A stretch of DNA of 25,830 nucleotides from a virus, in the IMG/VR virus record IMGVR_UViG_3300031578_000301, positions 1-25,830 of that record; one strand, 5' to 3'. A program made the position numbers and the translations under genes. The notes beneath the pieces were generated by a model. The model ran no database searches, was not told the origin of the DNA, and was given only the letters and a program-made list of their open reading frames with translations. Shown piece by piece: positions 9,757 to 16,848 of this stretch. The stretch's first letter is position 1. Each line of letters begins with the position of its first letter.

Positions 9757-10170
9757 TTATTCTCCTACTACGCAAAATCTAAACTCACTTCCAAACTTTT
9801 CTAACTGCTTCTCTTCTGATAGAACGCTACGGAATTTAGCAAGCTTGATAGGATCATCAACTACTTTTTGATAAGGGCAATTATCAGGATCGTTACAATC
9901 ACCTGCTGCCAATATCTCAATAGGTGAATTATTAAGCACATCTAATTGACGCTGATTTCTAACTATAACGAAAGTTAATGAGCTTATCTCATCATCACTT
10001 TTAATTGTTTTAAACTTATCAAAGCCCATAAATACATATTTCGCCTTACCAACGCTATAGCCATTATGAGACTGGAAAACTAAATCACGCACATCATTAT
10101 AGTTAGCAGCTAACCATGCTTGCAAAGCATCACAGTTTTCACAGTAAGTTAGCAAATGACTATTGAGCAT
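9757..10170 (-). CDS. Unknown virion-operon protein with two Cys-pair motifs
   Basis: I do not recognise this protein. I place the start at the ATG at 10170 (137 residues) because AGGTG lies seven bases before it. The frame could also open at a GTG at 10179, which has no SD. The start overlaps the stop of the upstream gene by 11 bases, and the stop is one base before the nozzle ATG. It has a CxxC near the N-terminus (YCENC) and CNDPDNC in the second half, which might bind a metal, but no known fold is evident. Position immediately before the nozzle suggests a tail or structural accessory role. Confidence 0.6.
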   Translation of the reverse strand: MLNSHLLTYCENCDALQAWLAANYNDVRDLVFQSHNGYSVGKAKYVFMGFDKFKTIKSDDEISSLTFVIVRNQRQLDVLNNSPIEILAAGDCNDPDNCPYQKVVDDPIKLAKFRSVLSEEKQLEKFGSEFRFCVVGE

Positions 10171-11725
10171 TTTGAGCACCTGTTAATGTTAAACCTATAG
10201 TCTCTATACGCTTAAGGTTTCTAATACCAAAAAAGATATCATCTTCAGTTATAGAAGCATTGTTCGCCCACAAATAAAACGAATCAGGTAGTATTGGATA
10301 AATAGATAGCGGAACACCAAATATCACTCCAGTCTGTGCATCTACTGTAAGCCTTAAAGGTAATCCATCTCTAACTTCTAACATGCAGCGCTTCATCTCA
10401 CCAAGCGGCCAATCGCTTAAACTGACGTAACATTGTTCATTGCAGCTTTCAATAGAGCTAGCAAACATTCCAAAATCACCCACTAAATTTGCAAGTAAAC
10501 CGAATGCAAAGCCCTCTGTTGCTGTATCAAAATCACCATTTGTATATGTAGAGAATACTGATATTGCATCACCACTTATATCAGCAACTGGAAGAAGTCC
10601 TGCTGTATTAATAGCTTCAAAGTAAATTGTATAATTTCTATCTGTAGGCGTAGTAACAGGTGCATAAACATCTGCAACATTTAAACGAGTAACAGAACTA
10701 TTAGATGGAGATAGAACAGGCGCATAACGTGATGTACCAGTAGCTGTATAATGCGCCCCATAAACACCTATACCATTTCCTGCAACACCTAAATAAGATT
10801 CATTATATAGATTATCTAACAGATTTATTGTTGCATGTGCAGGATCAGAACCAATGCCAACAGTGCCAGTATCAAAATAGCAGTAACACCATCCACTATC
10901 TAACAATAAAATACCTGAATCACCATAATCTGAACTTTCAGAGGTAACTAAGTTACCAGTAAAGATATCAAATACAACAAATGAACTAGGCTCACCTGTT
11001 AGCTTAATATATCTAGAATCACCTAAAGGCTTAACAAAAAGCCCGCCTCTGATTCTACCACCTAATATATCGTTAGTGCTGTATGACATATCGATCTGCT
11101 TAAAACCTACCACAGCAATCTCATCCAAAACACCAATAGAACCAGTGAGATCTGGAGCTGTATCAGCTACAACTTGCTTAGTTAAACCAATATCATTACT
11201 CCACCCTTTTGGATTAGGAGCTGCATCATTTTGAGTAACATCATAATGCCACCAATGAGCAGATGTATCTTGTGGTCTAGGCTCAATACCGTATAAACCA
11301 ATTGCAGGCACATCGATAGCATTATTAACTAACAATCCTTCACGAATAGAATACTGTGGAGATCCATGTATATGAACAGCAGTGTTAAGAGATTTAGTAT
11401 CTAACGCATCATTAAGAAAAGGATAATGCCATGTCACATTAGAGGTAGGTGGTGGTGATCCACCTACAATTCCCCAGAAACTAATAGCAACATCATTAAA
11501 CGACTCACCCACTGCTCCCTGCAATTTGAAATATGCAAACATACCTTCATTCAATGCAGGCAGCTCTACAGGGAAGGTAGCATCAATAATCTGCTTCCAT
11601 GCATCCTGTACTGTATTCGCAGTCGCTCCTAACGCCTGAAGATACACAAGCTCCATATCTCCTATAGAGCCTGTATAGCCTAGCGTGCGAAGTGCATCAA
11701 ATTTAGTATCATTAACAGTAGGCAT
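10160..11725 (-). CDS. Probable virion structural protein with an 'alGYTGSi.Dm' N-terminal signature
   Basis: This 521-residue protein opens TKFDALRTLGYTGSIGDMELVYLQALGA. This short helical signature recurs at the N-terminus of many phage structural proteins, probably as a docking segment. The rest is Gly/Ser/Thr/Asp- and aromatic-rich and looks like tandem beta-sandwich domains (for example WHYPFLNDALDTKSL, YIKLTGEPSSFVVFDIFTGN and RNYTIYFEAINTAGLLP). This is compatible with a lectin-like or decoration/appendage protein that touches the host surface. SD AGGAG lies before the ATG. It lies between the capsid-proximal small genes and the tail nozzle. It could be a second fibre-like protein or a capsid appendage; no catalytic motif was seen. 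Confidence 0.6.
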   Translation of the reverse strand: MPTVNDTKFDALRTLGYTGSIGDMELVYLQALGATANTVQDAWKQIIDATFPVELPALNEGMFAYFKLQGAVGESFNDVAISFWGIVGGSPPPTSNVTWHYPFLNDALDTKSLNTAVHIHGSPQYSIREGLLVNNAIDVPAIGLYGIEPRPQDTSAHWWHYDVTQNDAAPNPKGWSNDIGLTKQVVADTAPDLTGSIGVLDEIAVVGFKQIDMSYSTNDILGGRIRGGLFVKPLGDSRYIKLTGEPSSFVVFDIFTGNLVTSESSDYGDSGILLLDSGWCYCYFDTGTVGIGSDPAHATINLLDNLYNESYLGVAGNGIGVYGAHYTATGTSRYAPVLSPSNSSVTRLNVADVYAPVTTPTDRNYTIYFEAINTAGLLPVADISGDAISVFSTYTNGDFDTATEGFAFGLLANLVGDFGMFASSIESCNEQCYVSLSDWPLGEMKRCMLEVRDGLPLRLTVDAQTGVIFGVPLSIYPILPDSFYLWANNASITEDDIFFGIRNLKRIETIGLTLTGAQNAQ

Positions 11726-11733
11726 TTAAGCTC

Positions 11734-12141
11734 CTAGCAAACTAAACAAAGTTCTTTAAGCTTTGTTACGCAATAACCTACAGCCACATCTGTTACTACT
11801 GTGCCACGACCACGCGCTCTAATCTCTGGAGAAATACCTATTGCTATCTCGCCTACAGCGATAGCAGCTTCAGAAGCTTCTTCTCGAATATCTGCATTAC
11901 CACCACCGATAGGCATAACGATATAGATAGCAGCACCTGCCTCTCCACCTAACTCATTATCTCTAACGTATGATTTAAGCTTATCAATAACAGCTCGTGC
12001 TTCAGTTATGCGTGATGAGCTTAATTGATTACCTATAATTGACCAGTGATCAGCAGGTACAGGAATGATGGCGTTAGCCACTGCATCTTTAGCAACTCCT
12101 AACCACGGAACATTTATACTTACATCAAATAATATCGCCAT
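11734..12141 (-). CDS. Unknown small virion-operon protein
   Basis: A 135-residue protein with a good SD (GAGGG) eight bases before the ATG. It has a hydrophobic beta-rich start (ILFDVSINVPWLGVA), a central charged helix (SRITEARAVIDKLKSYVRDNEL) and an Ala/Ile/Gly-rich second half ending CLVC. I recognise no family. Its position between capsid and tail genes is where podoviruses often place head-completion or decoration proteins. That is only a positional suggestion. Confidence 0.6.
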   Translation of the reverse strand: MAILFDVSINVPWLGVAKDAVANAIIPVPADHWSIIGNQLSSSRITEARAVIDKLKSYVRDNELGGEAGAAIYIVMPIGGGNADIREEASEAAIAVGEIAIGISPEIRARGRGTVVTDVAVGYCVTKLKELCLVC

Positions 12142-12152
12142 TAGAATACCCT

Positions 12153-12440
12153 CTATTCAGCAGTAGGCTTCTTACGAAATTTAGGCTTTTCTTCTGCGCT
12201 CTCTTCAACAAATTCAGCCACACGATCTTCCGTAGTTTCAACTTTAGGTGTCGGTCTTACCTTGATATCAACTGGTCGAGATTTAACCTCACCACCTTTT
12301 TTGAAATGGTCTATAAACTTAGAAACAATCTCAAGTTTTACACGAGTGTAATCAGAGATATTTTCAGGTGAATAACCCTCATCATAATATCGCTTAATCG
12401 CATTAATTTGAGTTATGTTTGCTCCATTAGTCTTACTCAT
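12153..12440 (-). CDS. Small protein with HTH-like N-terminus and acidic/proline-rich tail
   Basis: A 95-residue protein. Residues about 8-46 (ITQINAIKRYYDEGYSPENI, then a second helix through SKFIDHF) look like a helix-turn-helix of the kind used to count or recognise DNA. Residues 50-95 are charged, Lys/Pro/Glu-rich and likely disordered. The SD AAGG lies before the ATG. Similar small proteins occur next to capsid genes in other podoviruses, but I cannot name the family. It could be structural rather than regulatory. Confidence 0.6.
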   Translation of the reverse strand: MSKTNGANITQINAIKRYYDEGYSPENISDYTRVKLEIVSKFIDHFKKGGEVKSRPVDIKVRPTPKVETTEDRVAEFVEESAEEKPKFRKKPTAE

Positions 12441-12451
12441 AATAACTGCCT

Positions 12452-12610
12452 TTATTTGCCACGCGGATCACGCATTGGAAGTGTTTTGGGTGAAGGATAA
12501 TTCACCACATGTTTTGCAGGCTCTGTACCATTACCTGCACCGTGAATAACACGAGCACTATGCGTACCCTGTTGTGAACTTGATGGTGCTACACCTGATT
12601 TAGGCTTCAT
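12452..12610 (-). CDS. 52-residue unstructured small protein downstream of the capsid terminator
   Basis: This short frame begins with an ATG at 12610 with SD AGGAGA and ends TAA at 12452. The product is rich in Ser, Pro, Gly, Gln and basic residues (KPKSGVAPSSSQQGTHSARV near the start, PMRDPRGK at the end) and has almost no hydrophobic residues, so it is probably disordered. It is the first frame after the terminator at 12624-12646 and the last before the HTH-like gene. Strong SD and tight packing argue that it is translated. The role is unknown; small disordered proteins beside capsid genes can be decoration or minor head proteins. Confidence 0.6.
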   Translation of the reverse strand: MKPKSGVAPSSSQQGTHSARVIHGAGNGTEPAKHVVNYPSPKTLPMRDPRGK

Positions 12611-12623
12611 AATCTTCTCCTAG

Positions 12624-12646
12624 AAAAAAGGGGAGCATAGCTCCCC
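12624..12646 (-). terminator. Rho-independent terminator after the capsid gene pair
   Basis: GGGGAGC (12630-12636) pairs perfectly with GCTCCCC (12640-12646) across a three-base loop. Read leftward, the stem is followed directly by six T residues (complement of 12624-12629). This is a textbook intrinsic terminator for leftward transcription. It lies between the capsid/41-residue genes and the rest of the virion operon, so it should reduce downstream transcription and favour high capsid output. Read-through or an antiterminator must feed the tail genes. Confidence 0.9.
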
Positions 12647-12663
12647 CTCTATATACTTCACTG

Positions 12664-12789
12664 CTAGCCTTTAGTGACAGAGCCACTTTGACCTTTCTTA
12701 ACACCTTTGTACTGGTTGTAGCCTTGTTGATTCGGCTTAACAAAAGTACCTTGCTGTGGTGTTTGCTGTGGTTTGCAACAATCGTTCAT
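12664..12789 (-). CDS. 41-residue Gln/Lys/Gly-rich small protein after the capsid gene
   Basis: ATG at 12789 has a strong SD (AAGGAG), and the frame ends TAG at 12664. The product begins MNDCCKPQQTPQQGTFVKPN and continues Gln-, Tyr-, Lys- and Gly-rich. It has a Cys pair at residues 4-5, no hydrophobic core and probably no fold of its own. It starts ten bases after the capsid stop codon and is the last gene before a strong terminator, so it is likely expressed at capsid level. A capsid decoration or cement role is plausible but unproven. Confidence 0.6.
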   Translation of the reverse strand: MNDCCKPQQTPQQGTFVKPNQQGYNQYKGVKKGQSGSVTKG

Positions 12790-12799
12790 AAGTTACTCC

Positions 12800-13690
12800 T
12801 TACACTGAATCTAAGAAACGACCAACAACAATTTTCTTATCTTGAACCCGAACTGCACCCATTGTTAAGCGTGCGTAGATTCTCCAAGCGAAAGAAGCTG
12901 ATGGATCTTGAGCTACCTGAATAGTGATATCTTCATTCACTTGCAAGCCTAAAGCATCTGGACAGTAGAATAATGCATCCACCACACCTAACGAACTTAG
13001 TAAGCGGGTACTCATTATCCAAGTGAAGCCCATCCAATTTGCAACTACGCCAGAAGCATTAAGCTGCTGAAGAGCTGTACCCGCGCCCGCAGGAGCAACC
13101 GCGAAATCGCGTGAGGTTTGCTCAGTTAGTTGAAGTAATTTACGAACCATTGCAGGAGAAACTACAGCAACTTTAGGCTGCGCAGGATCAACATCGTTAT
13201 TCATAAATACCTCTTGAATCTCAGTCAAAGCATCAAAGCTAACTGATTCAGTAGAGCGATCTACAATTTGACCCGCAGGTAATGGGATAAGCGCACCTGT
13301 ACCATCTTGCGCATCTCCATTAGCAGCAGCGATTATGATATCGTCAATTGCGCGATTCATTGCCATAGATAAGTTATACGCAATGTTAGATTTAGGCTCT
13401 ACTAACATCTGAACGATATCTTCATTATCAACAGTCGAACCAGTGTGCTTAGTTTCAGCAATAGAACGTCTACGATTCCACGGAAGATCTACGTTAGGCG
13501 TAGGAGGTGCAGAGGTTGTTTTATCAATAGCATCTGAAAAATCTAAAGTTTCCCAGTTATGAATATTACCGTTAGTACCGCGCTCCATTACAGTTCCGCG
13601 TAGCTTGGTATTCATTTGTTGTGCTAGGTGTTGTACGTTTTGCTCAAATGTCTGAATATAGACATTATCAATATTTAATCCGCCTGCCAT
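12800..13690 (-). CDS. Major capsid protein
   Basis: This 296-residue protein has the features of a podovirus coat-protein family: IQTFEQNVQHLAQQMNTKLRG at residues 12-31, then NWETL, PWNRRRSIAETKHTGSTVDNEDIVQMLVEPKSN (segments about 70-102) and AMNRAIDDIIIAAANG near 110-125. These match the 'F...vrHLaQQkgSrLR..V' and 'D.vqmLvdP.s.y...la.Am.Ra.DdiIiaA..G' pattern that I know from such capsids. The protein would form the icosahedral shell around the scaffold. GGAGA precedes the ATG. The gene follows the scaffold after a 241-base hairpin-rich leader and is followed by one tiny gene and a terminator, as expected for the most abundant virion protein. Confidence 0.9.
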   Translation of the reverse strand: MAGGLNIDNVYIQTFEQNVQHLAQQMNTKLRGTVMERGTNGNIHNWETLDFSDAIDKTTSAPPTPNVDLPWNRRRSIAETKHTGSTVDNEDIVQMLVEPKSNIAYNLSMAMNRAIDDIIIAAANGDAQDGTGALIPLPAGQIVDRSTESVSFDALTEIQEVFMNNDVDPAQPKVAVVSPAMVRKLLQLTEQTSRDFAVAPAGAGTALQQLNASGVVANWMGFTWIMSTRLLSSLGVVDALFYCPDALGLQVNEDITIQVAQDPSASFAWRIYARLTMGAVRVQDKKIVVGRFLDSV

Positions 13691-13931
13691 GATGATTCTC
13701 CAGTGCAGTTAATTTAATGTAAAAAATTAATCGACTAGAGCTACCCATAACGGACTCGATGTCTTAAGGTTATCGTTCTCCAACGCTGTTCCATGTGGAA
13801 CATGAGCAATACTAACTCTGCCACATTTGAGAGTTAGATTGTCATGCCTGCCCATAGGGAAGCAGTTAGTTGAAAAATAGAACAAGAAAGGGAGCAATGC
13901 AATAACAAAAAGCAATGCTCACTTTTAAGAA
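13691..13931 (-). promoter_or_regulatory. Hairpin-rich leader before the capsid gene
   Basis: These 241 bases lie between scaffold and capsid and hold no convincing gene; a 62-codon frame here opens only with TTG and has no SD. Three inverted repeats stand out: CTAACTCT/AGAGTTAG (13812-13819 with 13830-13837, perfect 8 bp); TGTTCCA/TGGAACA (13787-13802, a two-base gap); and GAGCAATGC/GCAATGCTC (13892-13900 with 13912-13920, one A-A mismatch). The last overlaps a copy of the recurring GTGAGCATTGCT motif, read leftward. A 5' leader controlling capsid expression, an RNA processing site or a phage promoter would all fit. Confidence 0.55.
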
Positions 13932-14765
13932 TTACGCTACCAGTTTTCTGCGTAATTCAATCATGGTATCTACAGCTTTTTTGTGCTGAGGGTGAGATGA
14001 ATCCCAGTAAGGATGAGCTTGATTATTCATCATATCATCTATACGACCTTGAATATCAGCAGGTGCTTCTACCAGATCATCCACAGTAGCCATCGGCCTA
14101 CCTTCCACAGTCATTTGCTTTGACATGTTAAATAACCATCTCATCGTGTCAGCATCAATCTTTTTTTCTTTGATAGCTGTCATTAGCGATTCAGGTGCGC
14201 CTGAACTTTCAGCCATCTTCTGTGCTAACGAGAAACGCTGCTCAAAAGCATCGCCCCACTCATCACTGAGCGCAGCACGAGCTTGATTCACTTGATCTGT
14301 AGTTTTATCTACTATCTGCTTATCAAAGCCCAGTAGATCACTGGCTAACGCTTTGAATTGCTTTTTAGTTAGATTAGCTTTATGGGCATACTCCTTTAAC
14401 TGAGATGCACGCGATTCAGGTATCTCAAAATCATCAAACTCAGGAAGATCATATTTAGCAGGTGTATCTGGCTTACCCAGTGATCGATATGTCTGCTCCA
14501 TAGCAGCATCATCATCAATGTTAGGCTTACGCATAAGATCAGGCGCTTTAGATTCAAGCTTGCCATAAAACTCATTCCATGTTTCTTCCCCCGCCTCTTC
14601 ACTAGGAACGCGAATAGACTTACCCATCATGCTACGCATGTGCGACATTTGATCAAAAAATTTTTCAGGCGTATCACTGTTTTTAAACTCATCCCATTCT
14701 TTAATCTCTTTAGGGATAACTTCTCTCCAGTCACTTGCCACTGTTGTACTTTCTTCTGTGCTCAT
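13932..14765 (-). CDS. Capsid scaffolding protein
   Basis: A 277-residue, highly charged and mostly helical protein, rich in Glu, Asp, Lys and Met, placed between portal and capsid genes. Motifs seen include PKEIKEWDEFKNSDTPEKFF near the start, KPDTPAKYDLPEFDDFEIPE in the middle (a pattern common in podovirus scaffolds) and ALSDEWGDAFEQRFSLAQKM further on. Scaffolds line the procapsid and leave before or during packaging. SD GGAGA precedes the ATG, and the gene begins three bases after the previous stop. The basic C-terminus (MIELRRKLVA) would be the coat-binding end in this family. Confidence 0.85.
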   Translation of the reverse strand: MSTEESTTVASDWREVIPKEIKEWDEFKNSDTPEKFFDQMSHMRSMMGKSIRVPSEEAGEETWNEFYGKLESKAPDLMRKPNIDDDAAMEQTYRSLGKPDTPAKYDLPEFDDFEIPESRASQLKEYAHKANLTKKQFKALASDLLGFDKQIVDKTTDQVNQARAALSDEWGDAFEQRFSLAQKMAESSGAPESLMTAIKEKKIDADTMRWLFNMSKQMTVEGRPMATVDDLVEAPADIQGRIDDMMNNQAHPYWDSSHPQHKKAVDTMIELRRKLVA

Positions 14766-14768
14766 TTT

Positions 14769-14978
14769 TTATTCTCCAAGTTTTTTAAATAATTCTAACG
14801 CTTCATGCGCACCAAGTTTTCGATAGGTTGAGTGAGTATCTTTTCCTATCAATGGGTAAATGCTAAGCTCACTGGCTAACAAGTCCACAGCTTCTTTCCC
14901 TACTTCTGTTTGAAGAAAAGCACGCAATGCTACAGCCACGCGCTTTCTCTTCTCATTCACCTCGGTAGCACTAGCCAT
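14769..14978 (-). CDS. Small unknown protein between portal and scaffold
   Basis: A 69-residue protein, basic at the N-terminus (TEVNEKRKRVAVALRAFL) and otherwise helical (GKEAVDLLASELSI, then GAHEALELFKKLGE). Its ATG overlaps the portal stop by one base (TAATG), with AAGGTG as SD. I recognise no family. A small gene in this spot is common in podoviruses and may encode a head-assembly accessory. Confidence 0.6.
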   Translation of the reverse strand: MASATEVNEKRKRVAVALRAFLQTEVGKEAVDLLASELSIYPLIGKDTHSTYRKLGAHEALELFKKLGE

Positions 14979-16666
14979 TAGATAGCACCTTTAGGAGCTG
15001 CGCTTATAGGTAGTGGCATAGCAGCTCCCATTGTTTCCTGCCCCTTACCTAATGCCTGCATACCTTTACCCATCTGCTCCATGTTTTCACCCTCCACACG
15101 CTGCTGCGCTTGTGCATTACGCTCTTCCCGATCCCGTTTGATATTACTATCTGATCTCAAAAACTTTGCAGGAACTCCCATCATTTGCGCAGTACCTTTA
15201 TACATAGCATCCCAATCTGGAATATCTAACACTTCTGGATTAACTTGAGCAGCAAAACTTAAATCATTCATCCATCTATTAACTGAATCAACTTGATCCT
15301 GCATTAGTGAACGAGCTAGAGCGCCCACATATTCAATATTGAAATCAGACTCACTATCTATAACGCTTTGAGGCATTTCAGGTAATTGGCCTGCACGATA
15401 CATAATATTGAATGTGCGAGTAATACAAGGATCAAGTAGATCAGATATCAAACGACCTATCGTAGGCGCGATGAACTTCTCTAACTGCGCAATACGTGCA
15501 GATATCTCTGTAGCTGTAGCAGGTGTACCTTCCATAGGTGGAAGCATTAACTGATCAAGCATGAAGTATTCACGAATCTGATTTCTGAAACGCTCTATCT
15601 CTTGATAGTTCACATCAAAACGTGCAGAGCTTTCATACGCTCTTACTTCATCAAGATCACGCACAACCGTTAGCCCCGCAGGATTAAGATCAAGATCAGA
15701 TATAAGACCACGATCTGTTGTGAGAGTTGCAGGATCAACTACTTTCTCAGCAGATTGAATATGCAACTCGATAAGCCGATTAAGACTAAGTACGTCAGAC
15801 AAAGCCACCATAGCAGGACTGTTACCCCAGATGCTAGAAGATGTAGTTCTCCATCTAGGCACGTATGCAGGCATTTCATAATAACCACCTTCTTCACTTA
15901 ATGGAGATGCATCTTTAAACAACACCCACCTATAACCATAAGGTCTTTTCTTAGCATCTAATGGTTTCGTTAGATCAATATCATCAACATCTACTTCAGG
16001 TCTACGATAGACAGCAAAAACAATTATCTCTTTTTTATTAGGATCAGCACTAGGATCTTCAGCTTCATCCTTCACCCATTGTGGGCAGGCTTCACCAAAC
16101 TGCGAAACTAACTGCGCGTATGTGCGCTCCATCTTACGGTAGAAACGATACACCTGCTGCTTGCTATCCTGCTCAAAATAACACTCCTTTAATGGTATGG
16201 CTGTAAAATCCAAACCCTTCCAATCACCACGCATATTCTTTTCTTCTTCTTCAAACACCATCGCTGTACCAAAATCCGTTAAATCCTGATACGCCTCTGC
16301 TATCTGTACGTTAAAGTTAGAATCCTGCAAAGCATTAAAGATTCTATTAGAGCACTCATCTGCCCACTCTGCTGCATCACGATCATCATTTAAAGCCTGC
16401 TCACGAAAGCGTAAACCAAACCATCGAAAAGAGGGGGAGGTCAACCGCGAATGTAAGTTCGCTGCTAACGCTTGGCTCGCCATTACCGCAGTCGAATCGA
16501 ATAGCCACGGTTGCCTCCACTCTATACTATTCTCACTACGCTCATCTTTAAAAAAACGCCCACGATAAGGCGCGATGTAACGGGTGATTTCATCCCAGAT
16601 ATCTTGCACTGTTGTACGACCAGATTCTAAGCGTCTTAAACGCATAATTATATCTTCAGGCTTCAT
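14978..16666 (-). CDS. Portal protein (head-tail connector, T7 gp8-like)
   Basis: This 562-residue protein begins RRLESGRTTVQDIWDEITRYIAPYRG, followed by LFDSTAVMASQALAANLHSRLTSPSFRWFGL. Both are signature segments of the podovirus connector that forms the twelve-subunit ring at one capsid vertex. The later TATEISARIAQLEKFIAPTIGRL is the expected long helix of the stem/wing region. The last ~45 residues are Gln/Met/Gly-rich (QMGKGMQALGKGQETMGAAM) and look flexible. GAGGAG lies before the ATG, and the start overlaps the preceding stop (ATGA). Gene order terminase-portal-scaffold-capsid fits. Confidence 0.92.
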   Translation of the reverse strand: MKPEDIIMRLRRLESGRTTVQDIWDEITRYIAPYRGRFFKDERSENSIEWRQPWLFDSTAVMASQALAANLHSRLTSPSFRWFGLRFREQALNDDRDAAEWADECSNRIFNALQDSNFNVQIAEAYQDLTDFGTAMVFEEEEKNMRGDWKGLDFTAIPLKECYFEQDSKQQVYRFYRKMERTYAQLVSQFGEACPQWVKDEAEDPSADPNKKEIIVFAVYRRPEVDVDDIDLTKPLDAKKRPYGYRWVLFKDASPLSEEGGYYEMPAYVPRWRTTSSSIWGNSPAMVALSDVLSLNRLIELHIQSAEKVVDPATLTTDRGLISDLDLNPAGLTVVRDLDEVRAYESSARFDVNYQEIERFRNQIREYFMLDQLMLPPMEGTPATATEISARIAQLEKFIAPTIGRLISDLLDPCITRTFNIMYRAGQLPEMPQSVIDSESDFNIEYVGALARSLMQDQVDSVNRWMNDLSFAAQVNPEVLDIPDWDAMYKGTAQMMGVPAKFLRSDSNIKRDREERNAQAQQRVEGENMEQMGKGMQALGKGQETMGAAMPLPISAAPKGAI

Positions 16667-16848
16667 AGGTCTAACTCCTCTTCTGTTAATGGCACTGGAT
16701 ATAATTTTGGTATATCCAGTAATAATTTATCTTGTGGGTTTGAGCGCAAACCTAAATTAGATTCTAACTCCCAGTAACCTTGCAGCACCTCTACTTCAGA
16801 CATGGCAGGCTGTGGCTTTGCTTTTCTACCTGTTCTAATAACGCGCAT
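16663..16848 (-). CDS. Small unknown protein between large terminase and portal
   Basis: I start this at the ATG at 16848 (61 residues), with GAG eight bases upstream; a GTG at 16857 in the same frame has no SD. The start lies inside the end of the terminase gene (12-base overlap), and the stop overlaps the portal ATG (ATGA), so it is bracketed by real genes and probably translationally coupled to both. The N-terminus is basic (RVIRTGRKAKPQP), the rest acidic and hydrophobic (KLLLDIPKLYPVPLTEEELDL). No family recognised. Confidence 0.6.
   Translation of the reverse strand: MRVIRTGRKAKPQPAMSEVEVLQGYWELESNLGLRSNPQDKLLLDIPKLYPVPLTEEELDL

Noticed and set aside
13727-13915. 62-codon leftward frame in the scaffold-capsid gap
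   Set aside because: It opens only with TTG, has no SD, and runs through three inverted repeats; a structured leader explains the DNA better.
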